A stretch of DNA of 64,000 nucleotides, taken from Clostridium sp. OS1-26. Lineage in GTDB: Bacteria; Bacillota; Clostridia; Clostridiales; Clostridiaceae. Every line of letters begins with the position of its first letter. Positions within the stretch are counted from its first letter, which is position 1. Location: contig NZ_CP133264.1 of assembly GCF_030915445.1 (NCBI RefSeq), positions 3,753,208 through 3,817,207 of the forward strand, in the 5' to 3' direction. A model generated the notes under the pieces. That model did not search any database, was not told where the DNA came from, and worked only from the letters and a program-made list of their open reading frames with translations. Shown piece by piece: positions 36,293-45,987 of this stretch. Made by a program: the position numbers and the translations under genes.

Positions 36293-38011
36293 ATGAAAAA
36301 CTTGAAAAAATTATTTTTGATATTATTTGCAATTATTTTTATTATTTTATTTTTTCTGTCTGAAAGAAAAGCGAATATTGATATTAAGGCTTATGATGGT
36401 ATTTTAAATCTTTCACAGTGGAATTTTAGGGAAAATGGAGAGGTTAAACTTAAAGGTAAGTGGGATTTATACTATGACGAGCTGCTGAAGCCTGAAGATA
36501 TAAAAACAAGAACTGCAAACAACTATTATAATATTCCAGGAAGATTGAGCGATCAGATATTTGGAAAGAAACAGGGATATATGACACTTCATTTAAAAAT
36601 ATATGTTCCTAAAGATGAAATTTATGGTGCTTATTTCAATGACTTATTTACATCATCTGATATATGGGTAAATGGCGTATATTTAGATGGACACGGTAAA
36701 GTTGGAACAAATATTTCCGATGAAAGGCCAATATATAGACCTCAATACATATTTTTTCCTTCTGTAGATAAGGTAGTAGATATTGTAATTCATACGAGCA
36801 CCTATGTAGATTTAGAACCATCACTTAAAGCATCCACTTTCGGAACAAAACAACAAATAATGAAGCTTAATTATAAAAATGTAGCACTTGACGGGGTTAC
36901 AATTGGTATTATGTTCATCATGGGAATTTTAAGTTTTGGTTTTTATTTTACCAAAACAAAGCAAAAAAGAAATATTTACTTCTCAAGCATTTGTTTTTTT
37001 ATGATTTTAAGATGTTTAGTATATAACAGTAGATTATTGGTGCAAATGTATCCTAATATGCCCTATGAAGTTTTAAGTAAGATAGCTGCTATCACATTTT
37101 ATCTTTCTACAACTTTTTATATTTTATTTTTAAATGATATATTTGACAATAAGATTATTATAAAAAATATGGCAATAGCTTACGGAGTGAGCTTCACAAT
37201 ATTATGTATTCTTACTGGCAACAGGATATATGACAGAGTTGGAATGTATGGACAAGTTATATTTCTATTTTTTGTTTTATATCTATTTATATTTTTTATT
37301 AAAGAAATTCATAATAAAAATTTGAATGCTGAAAAAAATTTCTTTCCCTTCATTGTAATATGTATAACTGGATTGAATGATATACTGGTAAATAATTCAG
37401 TTTTATATAATTCTTATGTTGTTACTTACGGAGCCATTGTATTTATTATTATGGAATCAATATTTATAGTAAATGATTATTTAGAAAAACATAGAAAACT
37501 TGAATATTTAAATAGGGATGGCCTTACAGCTTTATACAACAATAAGTATATTAAAGAATTACTATCTATACAGTTAAATAACTATGTTCAAAAAAATGAA
37601 AAGTTTTCATTACTAATGATAGACATTGATGATTTTAAAGAAATAAATGATACTTTGGGACATATGTTTGGAGATACAGTTATAACTGATGTGGCAAGCA
37701 TATTATGCGATATTATAGGTAATAAAGGATACATAGGAAGATTTGGAGGAGATGAATTTATTATAATACTACCTAAAACTACAGAGAATGATGCTGCAAT
37801 ACTAGCTGAAGAAATAATGAAAAAACTTGAAACTTTAAATGAAAAATATAATATTAATAAGAAAATAACTCTAAGTATAGGAGTATATGAAAATGATGCA
37901 AATGATTTAGCACAATGTATAAATAATGTGGACTCCTCCATGTACAAAGCAAAAACATCAGGAAAAAATCGTATTAATAGTATACTCATACATCCGCAGA
38001 AAAAATATTAA
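36293..38011 (+). CDS. diguanylate cyclase with 7TM-DISM sensor (GGDEF)
   Basis: 572 aa from ATG 36293 (MKNLKKLFLILFAIIFIILF); the frame opens at 36218 without a good ribosome site. Extracellular jelly-roll domain about 30-195 (WDLYYDELL, SDIWVNGVYLDGHGKVG), seven predicted helices about 205-395, then a GGDEF domain from about 420 with the intact motif FGGDEF at 484-489. It should make c-di-GMP from GTP at the membrane in response to an outside ligand. It lies just upstream of the polysaccharide operon, whose synthase carries PilZ, so a local signal-receptor pair is likely. No RxxD inhibitory site is obvious. Confidence 0.9.
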   Translation: MKNLKKLFLILFAIIFIILFFLSERKANIDIKAYDGILNLSQWNFRENGEVKLKGKWDLYYDELLKPEDIKTRTANNYYNIPGRLSDQIFGKKQGYMTLHLKIYVPKDEIYGAYFNDLFTSSDIWVNGVYLDGHGKVGTNISDERPIYRPQYIFFPSVDKVVDIVIHTSTYVDLEPSLKASTFGTKQQIMKLNYKNVALDGVTIGIMFIMGILSFGFYFTKTKQKRNIYFSSICFFMILRCLVYNSRLLVQMYPNMPYEVLSKIAAITFYLSTTFYILFLNDIFDNKIIIKNMAIAYGVSFTILCILTGNRIYDRVGMYGQVIFLFFVLYLFIFFIKEIHNKNLNAEKNFFPFIVICITGLNDILVNNSVLYNSYVVTYGAIVFIIMESIFIVNDYLEKHRKLEYLNRDGLTALYNNKYIKELLSIQLNNYVQKNEKFSLLMIDIDDFKEINDTLGHMFGDTVITDVASILCDIIGNKGYIGRFGGDEFIIILPKTTENDAAILAEEIMKKLETLNEKYNINKKITLSIGVYENDANDLAQCINNVDSSMYKAKTSGKNRINSILIHPQKKY

Positions 38012-38062
38012 GAAAAATGACAAAAGATGAGCTACAAAAAGGTAGCTATCGCTATTAACCTT

Positions 38063-38112
38063 AAAAAACTGTAATTAGATTTTTAATTATTTATCTATTT
38101 ATAGTTTTTTTA
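38063..38112 (+). repeat. dispersed terminator-like repeat, copy 4
   Basis: Degenerate copy: AAAAAACTGTAATTAGAT and ATCTATTTATAGTTTTTT, with a T run. It ends the diguanylate cyclase unit and lies directly before the operon promoter at 38115. Confidence 0.5.
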
Positions 38113-38114
38113 TT

Positions 38115-38143
38115 TTGATAAAAAAGTAAAAATAAGTTATAAT
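38115..38143 (+). promoter_or_regulatory. sigma-A-type promoter of the polysaccharide operon
   Basis: TTGATA (38115), 17-base spacer, TATAAT (38138). It closely resembles the promoter at 28478. The leader to the ATG at 38250 is about 100 bases and holds a short imperfect hairpin (ACATCACTC near 38150) but no known riboswitch that I can see. Confidence 0.65.
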
Positions 38144-38249
38144 ATGGATACATCACTCTAAAATGGTAGTGTTATCTAGGGAAATCATACCTTAAAAAAC
38201 TCCCAAAATATTAGTTGATTAAATAAAAGTTATAATTGTGAGGTGAAAT

Positions 38250-40862
38250 ATGAAAAAAAAGCAAATTATTGTTACTATTGTAATTTTATCAGCAAGTATT
38301 TTTACTGGTAACTTTATATATAAAAATTATAGTATAGATACTAGCTCAGGAGAAATAGTTATAAGTAAAAAAAGTAATTATGATGCATCAGATGAAATTA
38401 AAAAGGCATTAAGTTCATTAAATAGTAACAAAAAATCGGATTTTATAACAAATATTGATACATCATCAAATATAATAGCATTATCCTTTGAGGGCCTCAG
38501 TAATAAAGATACCATGGATAAAATAATAGCTATGTTAGATAAACATGGAATTAAGGCAACATTTTTTATTCCAGGAGTTAAAGCAGCTGAGGACCCTAGT
38601 ATAGTGAAAATGCTTCAAAAAGATGGACATGATATAGGAAGTGGAACTCTTTCTTGGAATAAGAGTATGGAAAAGGTATCCTCAAAAGAGTTAGTTACTG
38701 ATTTCTGTAGAACCAATAAAATTTTGAAATCTATAACTGGAAAAGATCCTATTTTACTTAAGTGTAATTCTACTGCTTATAACGATAGTATCCTAACAGC
38801 AGCTTATGCATCAGGGAATAAATATGTTATAAATAGTAATCATTATTTAAGTTATCAAAGCTTTAAAAATTATGAACAAGCATATGGATATGTAAAGAAC
38901 TTAGAAAAAGGAACAATAATCTCTATAAAGTTAGAAGGTGTTCTTGATAGTTCTGAATATGGAGAAAAAAGAGGAGAAGAGAAGCCTGCAATAGATAAGC
39001 AAGCTGGTATAAATGAGAAAAAGAATAAAGAGGAAAAAGAAGTTGCTATTACACAAATAGTAGAATGGATCTTAAAATCAATAGATGAACAGAATAAAAC
39101 TGTTGTTAAAGTAGCTGAGTTTTCAGGTTCTCCAAAATACAATAAACCACAAAAAATAAAAAACGTATCGAATAATAAATACACTAAAAATACCGCATTA
39201 AATAGTAAACCTATTGCAAAAAATACACTAGGAAATAAAGAAGAAAAGAAAGAAGAAAAAAAGGAAGAAAAGAAAGAAGTTAATAAGGATATAGATTTGA
39301 TAAATTATAAAGAGTTAGTAGAAAAAAATAATAATAAGCAAGCACCTATTATTTCAGGATTTTATACTACTCAAAAATCTTTAGCATATACCTTTAGAGG
39401 CCTAAGCAATGAAGCTAGTTTAGATAAAGTATTGGAAACACTTGAAAGACTTAATGCTAAAGGAACATTTTTTGTGACAAAAGAGGAAATATTAAAACAT
39501 CCTGATAGAATAAATAAAATCTTAAGTAAGGGTCACGAAATTGGAAACGGCGGCATAACAACTAATTTGACTTTACTAAATAAATCAACAGAAGAAATTT
39601 GTAAAGAAATATATGAAGTAGATAAACTATTAAAAGAAAAAGGAATAAATACAAGTGCATATATGGCTGGGTATGGGTATGTAGATCCTCAAATTCAAGA
39701 AGCCTTATCAGCAATAACTAATATCCCATCTCTTAAAGATTACGAGTTATTTACCTACACAAAGGCACCGGTTGTTAACAAATATAAAGGTATGAGTGCT
39801 GAGGACATTGTATCCGATTATTTCAACATAAATTCGTATGTATCACTTCGAAAGGGAGAAATAGTTTACTTTAGATTAGACTCAAGCTTATTTAAAGACA
39901 ATGATGTTATTGCAAATATGATTGATATATTAACTAAAAATTATGTTCAAAATGGCTATGCTAGTAGGTACAATGAAAAATCAAAAGATTATGATTTAGT
40001 TCAAAAGCCATTAGGTTATTCTATAGTAACTTTAGGAAACATACAAAAAACTATTGAGACCCCATCACAGTTTGGTAGATACAATATTATAAAGAATCCA
40101 ATTCCTATGAAGAAAAGAACCTATAAAGAAGCACTAAAAATGATGAAAACTAATTATATAGGCAATGAGTATATAGATTTAAGTGACTTTAGTGAAGAGG
40201 AAAAGCTATCTATTGATAAAAGTGGAACCATTGATACAAAGGGTGAAAATGTTATATTCTTTAGCTTCGATGATTGGGGAGGAGACCCAGAAATAAATGA
40301 AATACTTGATGTATTAAATAAACATAATGTAAAGGCAACATTTTTTGTAATATCGAAATATGCAGATATTAATAGCGGTATATCAAATGCTAACCCGAAC
40401 CTACTTAGAACAATTGCTTTAAATGGTCATGATATTGGAAGTCATAATTATAACCATGAGCTTTTAGGAGCTAATAGGCAAGAACTCGAAGTTTCCCTAA
40501 TTAAATCTTATGACGTTATGGAAAGTGTAATAGGTGATTTAAATTCCCTTAAACCATATTTTAGACCACCTACCTTGCTTTTGAAAAAAGAAGGGTTAGC
40601 GGCTGTATATGAAAGTGGCTATAAATATACTGTTAGTGGAAATATTACAACTCATGACTATGAAAGGCCTTCTGCACAGGATATTGTTGATTACATAAGA
40701 GATGGACTAGTTAAAAATAGGGGAAACGTAATAGTAATGCATATGAACGACCAGGCTTATTATACCGCTGAAGCTTTAGATATATTCCTAACTAACAATG
40801 AAAAAGGATTATATGGAGAAAAATATAAAATTGCAAAGTTAAGTGATTATTTAGAAAAATAA
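38250..40862 (+). CDS. triple NodB-type polysaccharide deacetylase, secreted/anchored
   Basis: 870 aa. N-terminal signal anchor (about 4-26). Three NodB-like domains. Domain 3 (about 670-865) is complete: FSFDDWGG, HDIGSHNYNHE, YFRPPTLLL and VIVMHMND give the metal triad and catalytic Asp. Domains 1 (about 70-235) and 2 (about 365-590) have SFEGLS and TFRGLS in place of TFDDG and lack the HxxxH, so they look inactive. A Lys/Glu-rich linker lies between 1 and 2. The enzyme likely de-N-acetylates the exopolysaccharide made by the next gene. First gene of the operon. Confidence 0.87.
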   Translation: MKKKQIIVTIVILSASIFTGNFIYKNYSIDTSSGEIVISKKSNYDASDEIKKALSSLNSNKKSDFITNIDTSSNIIALSFEGLSNKDTMDKIIAMLDKHGIKATFFIPGVKAAEDPSIVKMLQKDGHDIGSGTLSWNKSMEKVSSKELVTDFCRTNKILKSITGKDPILLKCNSTAYNDSILTAAYASGNKYVINSNHYLSYQSFKNYEQAYGYVKNLEKGTIISIKLEGVLDSSEYGEKRGEEKPAIDKQAGINEKKNKEEKEVAITQIVEWILKSIDEQNKTVVKVAEFSGSPKYNKPQKIKNVSNNKYTKNTALNSKPIAKNTLGNKEEKKEEKKEEKKEVNKDIDLINYKELVEKNNNKQAPIISGFYTTQKSLAYTFRGLSNEASLDKVLETLERLNAKGTFFVTKEEILKHPDRINKILSKGHEIGNGGITTNLTLLNKSTEEICKEIYEVDKLLKEKGINTSAYMAGYGYVDPQIQEALSAITNIPSLKDYELFTYTKAPVVNKYKGMSAEDIVSDYFNINSYVSLRKGEIVYFRLDSSLFKDNDVIANMIDILTKNYVQNGYASRYNEKSKDYDLVQKPLGYSIVTLGNIQKTIETPSQFGRYNIIKNPIPMKKRTYKEALKMMKTNYIGNEYIDLSDFSEEEKLSIDKSGTIDTKGENVIFFSFDDWGGDPEINEILDVLNKHNVKATFFVISKYADINSGISNANPNLLRTIALNGHDIGSHNYNHELLGANRQELEVSLIKSYDVMESVIGDLNSLKPYFRPPTLLLKKEGLAAVYESGYKYTVSGNITTHDYERPSAQDIVDYIRDGLVKNRGNVIVMHMNDQAYYTAEALDIFLTNNEKGLYGEKYKIAKLSDYLEK

Positions 40863-40886
40863 TGCTATAAATTAGGAGTTTAAAGA

Positions 40887-42772
40887 ATGAAGGTTAAATA
40901 CAAGAAATTAAAAAAAGATCAAGGTAAAGCCGAGGATATTCTTTTAAATCCACGCAGAGATAGGAGATTACTCGCAAATGTTCCTGATAAAGAAGCTATA
41001 AGAAGTAGTATTGATCGTAGAGGGAAAAAGGCACTAGAGGATTATAATGGTGATCCCAGTTTATTTATAAAAAGCAAAAAAGCTGGAATAAGGTACGTAA
41101 TGCAAACTGACGTTGAAGTAATATGTAAAAGCAAAAAAGGCGACAGCACATTTAAAGTTAAATCCTTAGATGTTTCTACTACAGGAATTTTATTAGAATT
41201 AAGAGATCAAGAGCAATTAAATATAATTAGCGATACTGATAGTATTAAGTTAAAATTTAAAGTATTACCTGGTTCTATGCCAGAGGGATATGAAATGAAT
41301 ATTAAAATTAATGGGAAAAAGGTTCGAGATGCTGTTACAGCAGATGGAAAAATAATGTGCGGCATGGAGTTTATTGAGAGCTTATCACAATATTCCGGTA
41401 GAAAGAAGGATAGATATGTATTAGCTGCTTCTAGCTTATTACTATTATTTATAAGTATGTTCATTATATTAATGCGGGCAGAAAGTGTTATATACTTTAG
41501 ATTTAATAAGTGGATATATCTATATAGTATTATTGCAGCTGTATTTTTATTAAGCAGATATTTATTTGGTGTTTTATACAAGCCTATGCCAATGGATGTT
41601 AATTATACACCAGGTGTAACAATTATTATTCCTTGTTTTAATGAAGAGCAGTGGATAGAAAACACAATTTTAAGCTGCATTAACCAAGACTATCCTATTG
41701 ATAAATTAGAAGTTATAGTTGTAGACGATTGTTCTAATGATAATTCTGTAGGTAAAATTAAAGAGACTATAGAGAAATTAAATAAGGAAGCAGAAAGATT
41801 TGATGCTCCAAACAGGGTAAAGTATTTTGTTCAAGAAAAAAACGCAGGAAAAGAGATGCTCTTTCCAGAGGAGTTTTAAGTGCAAAGCATGATTTAGTTG
41901 TATTTGTTGATTCAGACAGCTTCTTAGATCCTTTTGCAATAAGAAATCTAGTTCAACCTTTTAAAGATCCTAAAATGGGGGGAGTATCAGGTAGGACAGA
42001 TGTTGCCAATACTTATACAAACAATTTAACTAAAATGCAGTCTGTTAGATATTATATTGCTTTTAGAATTATGAAAGCAGCAGAGGCTTACTTTGATGCA
42101 GTTACATGTTTATCAGGACCGCTGGCCTGCTACAGAAAACAAATAGTTATGGATAATATGAATGAATGGATAAATCAAAAGTTTTTAGGTCAAAAGGCAA
42201 CCTTTGGAGATGATAGAGCTATGACTAATTTTGTATTGAATGGACATAGAACTAGTTATCAAGATACGGCAATCTGCTCCACTGTTGTACCTAATAAATA
42301 TAGTGTATTTCTTAGACAGCAAATGAGATGGAAAAGGTCATGGCTTAGAGAATCAATTATTGCAGGAAAGTTTATGTGGAAAAAAGAACCTTTTATGGCC
42401 GCCTTCTTTTACATGGGGGTATTTGTTCCTGTTGCTGCACCTATAATATTCACTTATAACCTAATTTATGTACCAATTGTACACAGGATATTTCCAACAA
42501 CATTTCTTATTGGACTATTAATGATGGCATTAATGATGAGCTTTGCCCAGATGTTTTTTAGAAGAAGCACAACTTGGATTTTTGGAATGTTATTTTGCGT
42601 TTATTATGAAGCGGTATTGCTTTGGCAAATGCCTATAGCATGGGTAACATTTTGGAAATCAACATGGGGAACAAGAATGACTCCAAGTGATATAGAAGCT
42701 CAAAGAAAAAGAGAGCAAAAGAAACGGTCCAGTATATTAATAAAAAAGGAGGAAAGTGTATATGAAGAATAA
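40887..42772 (+). pseudogene. PilZ-fused family-2 glycosyltransferase, broken by a one-base frameshift
   Basis: Two frames (40887-41879 and 41975-42772) form one gene if one A is added to the four-A run at 41849-41852, giving the GT2 motif NAGKRDALSRGVLSAKHD; restored length is 628 aa. N-terminal PilZ domain (about 15-175) with RRDRR and DVSTTGILLE motifs for c-di-GMP. Two helices follow, then GT2 catalytic parts: VDDCSNDNS, VFVDSDS, FGDDRAMTN and QQMRWKRSW, then C-terminal helices. The layout matches a processive beta-glycan synthase like BcsA/IcaA, except that PilZ is N-terminal. Its loss would abolish the polymer unless the break is an artefact. Confidence 0.85.
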
Positions 42773-44441
42773 AAATTTTTCTCCTGAAAAAAAAGATAGA
42801 GTTAAGATAATAAGAAGTATATTTCAAGGAATAATTTTATGTGTAATATTAATAATTATTATAAAAGCTCTATATACCTTTTCAGTATATGAGCCCTACA
42901 GTGCATATGCTGCATCTAAGGAGAGGAAGAATGGTTTTATTGCGGTATCCTATTTTGGTGTAGATAGAACTGGAGATGCTACACTAATAAGCACTGAAGC
43001 ATTAGAGAAACAAATAAAAGCATTAAAAGATAATGGGTATGTAACAATAACTCAGCAAGATATATTAGATTACTATAAAAAAGGAAGGACATTACCAGAA
43101 AAATCAGTATTTTTATTATTTGAAGATGGAAGAAGAGATACGGCAATATTTTCTCAAAAAATTCTAGAACAATATAACTATAAAGCCACGATACTGACTT
43201 ATGCAGATAAATTTGCAAAGAAAGATCCTAAGTTTTTAACGCCTAAAGATTTACTACAGCTAAAAGATACCTCCTATTGGGAATTGGGAACTAATGGATA
43301 CAGACTGGAGTACATCAATGTTTTTGATAAAGACTCAAATTACTTAGGAAAATTAAATTCCGTTGAGTTCTCAAAGGCAGCCCCTAAAATCCATAGACAA
43401 TATAATCATTATCTTATGGATTACATCAGGGATGAACATGGCATTCCTATGGAAAGTTATGAGGAGATGAAAGAACGTATTAATAATGATTATGGAATGC
43501 TATCAAATATATATAATAAAGAGCTTGGATACATACCATCTTTATATGTGCTTATGCATTCAAATACAGGAAAGTTTGGTACAAATGATAAAGCTAGTGA
43601 AGTAAATAGTAAATGGATTAAAGAACTGTTTAGCATGAACTTTAATAGAGAGGGATACTCATTAAATTTACAAAGCAACTCTATTTATGATTTAACAAGG
43701 GTTCAACCACAGGCATATTGGAGCACCAATCATTTATTAATGAGAATTGGGGATGATACTAAAAGAAACACTGAATTTGTTGTAGGAGATAAAGAAAAAG
43801 CTAAAAAGTTCCAAAAAATAAAAGGACAGGCAGAGTTTGTAGATGATAAAATTATATTAACATCTCTGCCAAAAGAAAAAGGCCTTATTAAATTGGTAAA
43901 TAGCAAAAGTTATAAGGATATTAAAGTATCAACAATACTAAATGGTAATATCATAGGTTCTCAATCTATATACTTAAGATCCAATGAAGACGGAAGCAAT
44001 AGCATATGTGTTCAACTTATTAATAATAAAGTTAATGTTATTGAAAATTCAAAGGTCAATAAAAAAATCCTATATTCTTTAGACTTAGGTGATAAGAATA
44101 AAGAATTTGATATAAAAGAGCCTGGAAGCAAAAAAGTTGATATAACATTAATTGATAAAAAGTTGACCTTATCCATTGATGACAAGAAGATAGTAGAAGA
44201 TTTAAAAGTAAGTAACGGAAATGAAGGCAGTATTCTTCTTGAATCTGCATGGGGACAATATGGATATAGCCAAAGAAATATTGCAGATGACGTATATGAT
44301 GGAGTATTTAAAAGTTTTAAAGTAACTAATATAAATAACGAAGTTTTATATGATTCTTCATTAAAAGGGATGGAAGCTATAACTTATAAGATTAAAAGTT
44401 CTTCCAATAAACTTGTGAACTGGTTTATTAAGAATTTATAG
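42762..44441 (+). CDS. NodB-like polysaccharide-modifying protein, membrane-anchored
   Basis: Start at ATG 42762 after AAAGGAGG; it overlaps the synthase stop by 11 bases, showing translational coupling. About 559 aa with one membrane helix (about 18-40). Residues 50-330 follow a NodB-like order (AVSYFGVDRTGDATLIS, SVFLLFEDGRRDTAIFSQKI, ATILTYADKFAK) but the TFDDG and HxxxH motifs are altered (LFEDG, no HxxxH), so deacetylase activity is doubtful. About 370-555 is a jelly-roll-like carbohydrate-binding module. Likely modifies or exports the polymer outside the cell. Confidence 0.75.
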   Translation: MKNKNFSPEKKDRVKIIRSIFQGIILCVILIIIIKALYTFSVYEPYSAYAASKERKNGFIAVSYFGVDRTGDATLISTEALEKQIKALKDNGYVTITQQDILDYYKKGRTLPEKSVFLLFEDGRRDTAIFSQKILEQYNYKATILTYADKFAKKDPKFLTPKDLLQLKDTSYWELGTNGYRLEYINVFDKDSNYLGKLNSVEFSKAAPKIHRQYNHYLMDYIRDEHGIPMESYEEMKERINNDYGMLSNIYNKELGYIPSLYVLMHSNTGKFGTNDKASEVNSKWIKELFSMNFNREGYSLNLQSNSIYDLTRVQPQAYWSTNHLLMRIGDDTKRNTEFVVGDKEKAKKFQKIKGQAEFVDDKIILTSLPKEKGLIKLVNSKSYKDIKVSTILNGNIIGSQSIYLRSNEDGSNSICVQLINNKVNVIENSKVNKKILYSLDLGDKNKEFDIKEPGSKKVDITLIDKKLTLSIDDKKIVEDLKVSNGNEGSILLESAWGQYGYSQRNIADDVYDGVFKSFKVTNINNEVLYDSSLKGMEAITYKIKSSSNKLVNWFIKNL

Positions 44442-44456
44442 TTTGAGAGGTACTAA

Positions 44457-45518
44457 ATGATTAATAATTTAAGAAAAAGCTTGTTTTTTACTGGATTGAT
44501 AATATTAATAGTATTATCAATACCAGTCATATTTATAAATGTCAATTCAAAAGAAGCTCATTCTAAGAATAAAGCTAATAATGTAGACTTGGATAAAGAT
44601 GCAAAAATATTTGATAATAATATAAATAATTTATCAGCTTGGGTTGTATATTGGGATTTAAATTCTGATAAAGAAATTAAATCTTTAGATAAGAAATTGA
44701 AAAATATTTGTTATTTTGCAGCTAATTTTAACTCAAATAACGAATTAAGGATGTCAGAAGAATTAATTGACTACTATAACAAAACAAAGGATTATAAGTA
44801 CAATAAGTATATGACTGTTGTCAATGATAAAGTAAATGATGATGGGAGTTATTTATTAAAAGATACAAATTTATTAAAAGACCTATTAAATAATTCAGAT
44901 TCAAGAAGCAAGCATATTGAAGATATTATAAACTTAGCAGTTAAACATGGCTTTGATGGTATAGAAATTGATTATGAACAAATAAAAAATGATATGGAAT
45001 TATGGGATAATTACATATTATTTATAAATGAACTATATCAAAAAGCTGAAAATAAAGGTTTAAGGCTTAGAGTTGTGTTAGAAACTAATACACCTTTTGA
45101 TAAATTGAGTTTTGCTGAAGGTCCAACCTATGTATTAATGTGCTACAATTTGCATGGAGGGTTCAGTGAACCGGGAGGAAAAGCAGATCTTAGATTTATC
45201 AGAAACTCAATAGAAAGCATGAGCAAAGTTCCAGGAAAAAAGGATTTTGCAATTGCTACGGGAGGCTTTGATTGGGCATCTAATGGAAAAACTACTTCTA
45301 TTACAGAAGCTGAAGCTAGCGATATGCTAAAAAAATATAATGCTAAAGTAGAGCGTGATAATAAAAGCCGGTGCCTGTTTTTCAGTTATAAAGATGAAAA
45401 TAATATAAAACATGAAGTATGGTATGCTGATAAAACTACCTTAAAGTCTTGGATGAAGGTTATAACAGAAAAGGGATATGATATTAGCATTTGGAGACTA
45501 GGTGGTAATTTGTTTTAA
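44457..45518 (+). CDS. GH18-type glycoside hydrolase, secreted/anchored
   Basis: 353 aa with N-terminal signal anchor (about 8-28). The GH18 catalytic motif is DGIEIDYE at 166-173, where the last E is the acid/base. Other GH18 parts are ISAWVVYWDL-like strand 1 near 60, YVLMCYNLHGG near 225 and FAIATGGFDWAS near 265, and a final W near 350. It may cut the exopolysaccharide or peptidoglycan chitin-like links and so help release, remodelling or chain length. Last gene of the operon; terminator at 45528. Confidence 0.85.
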   Translation: MINNLRKSLFFTGLIILIVLSIPVIFINVNSKEAHSKNKANNVDLDKDAKIFDNNINNLSAWVVYWDLNSDKEIKSLDKKLKNICYFAANFNSNNELRMSEELIDYYNKTKDYKYNKYMTVVNDKVNDDGSYLLKDTNLLKDLLNNSDSRSKHIEDIINLAVKHGFDGIEIDYEQIKNDMELWDNYILFINELYQKAENKGLRLRVVLETNTPFDKLSFAEGPTYVLMCYNLHGGFSEPGGKADLRFIRNSIESMSKVPGKKDFAIATGGFDWASNGKTTSITEAEASDMLKKYNAKVERDNKSRCLFFSYKDENNIKHEVWYADKTTLKSWMKVITEKGYDISIWRLGGNLF

Positions 45519-45520
45519 TA

Positions 45521-45985
45521 CTAGGTAGGAAAGTAAGAAAAATGACAAGCATTTTTCTTACTTTCCATATTTTTGAGTATTCCCTCTAATATTCTAGCAT
45601 GTCTACCTTCATCCTTAGCGGCAGTATTAAAGAATTCTTTAGCAGATTCTATATTTAGGGAATCTGCCTTTAGTGCATCTTGTCTTTTAGCATCGTTAGC
45701 AAAGATTTCTCCCTCAAGCATTTGTTTTATATCTTGAAAACAATCCTCTGTTATCATGCCGTTCAATTCAGCACAAGTTGCCGCATGTTCTACTTCTTCA
45801 AGAGCTAAAACTTTTAATATTTCAGCAATATCACCATAGCCTTGTCTCTGAGCTTGGCGAGCTATAGCAAGGTAAAGACCTGCTTCCTTAGTTTCACCAT
45901 TGAAGGTTTGTTTTACTGCTCTATCAAGTTCAGTTCCTTTAGTTTCACCTAAAGTAGTCTCAATTGTCAATTTGATATTTTCCAT
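45521..45985 (-). CDS. rubrerythrin-like diiron protein (no rubredoxin domain)
   Basis: 154 aa, minus strand. Ferritin-like four-helix domain with EAGLYLAIARQAQ (about 32-44), EEVEHAATCAELNG (about 64-77), LEGEIFAND and EGRHARILEGIL motifs that would supply the diiron ligands (E and H). It lacks the C-terminal rubredoxin zinc site, so another electron donor would be needed. Likely reduces peroxide under oxygen stress. Its 3' end overlaps the bidirectional terminator at 45528-45566. Confidence 0.85.
   Translation of the reverse strand: MENIKLTIETTLGETKGTELDRAVKQTFNGETKEAGLYLAIARQAQRQGYGDIAEILKVLALEEVEHAATCAELNGMITEDCFQDIKQMLEGEIFANDAKRQDALKADSLNIESAKEFFNTAAKDEGRHARILEGILKNMESKKNACHFSYFPT
45528..45572. 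terminator. perfect 17-bp hairpin shared by convergent genes
   Basis: GGAAAGTAAGAAAAATG (45528-45544) and its exact complement CATTTTTCTTACTTTCC (45550-45566), loop ACAAG, then TTTTT on the plus side. It ends the GH18 operon. The same DNA encodes the last residues of the minus-strand rubrerythrin (KKNACHFSYF). Confidence 0.75.
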
Positions 45986-45987
45986 TA

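Noticed and set aside
38870..39184. 104-aa minus-strand frame opposite the triple NodB gene
   Set aside because: Antisense to a strongly supported coding region with no ribosome site; a shadow frame.
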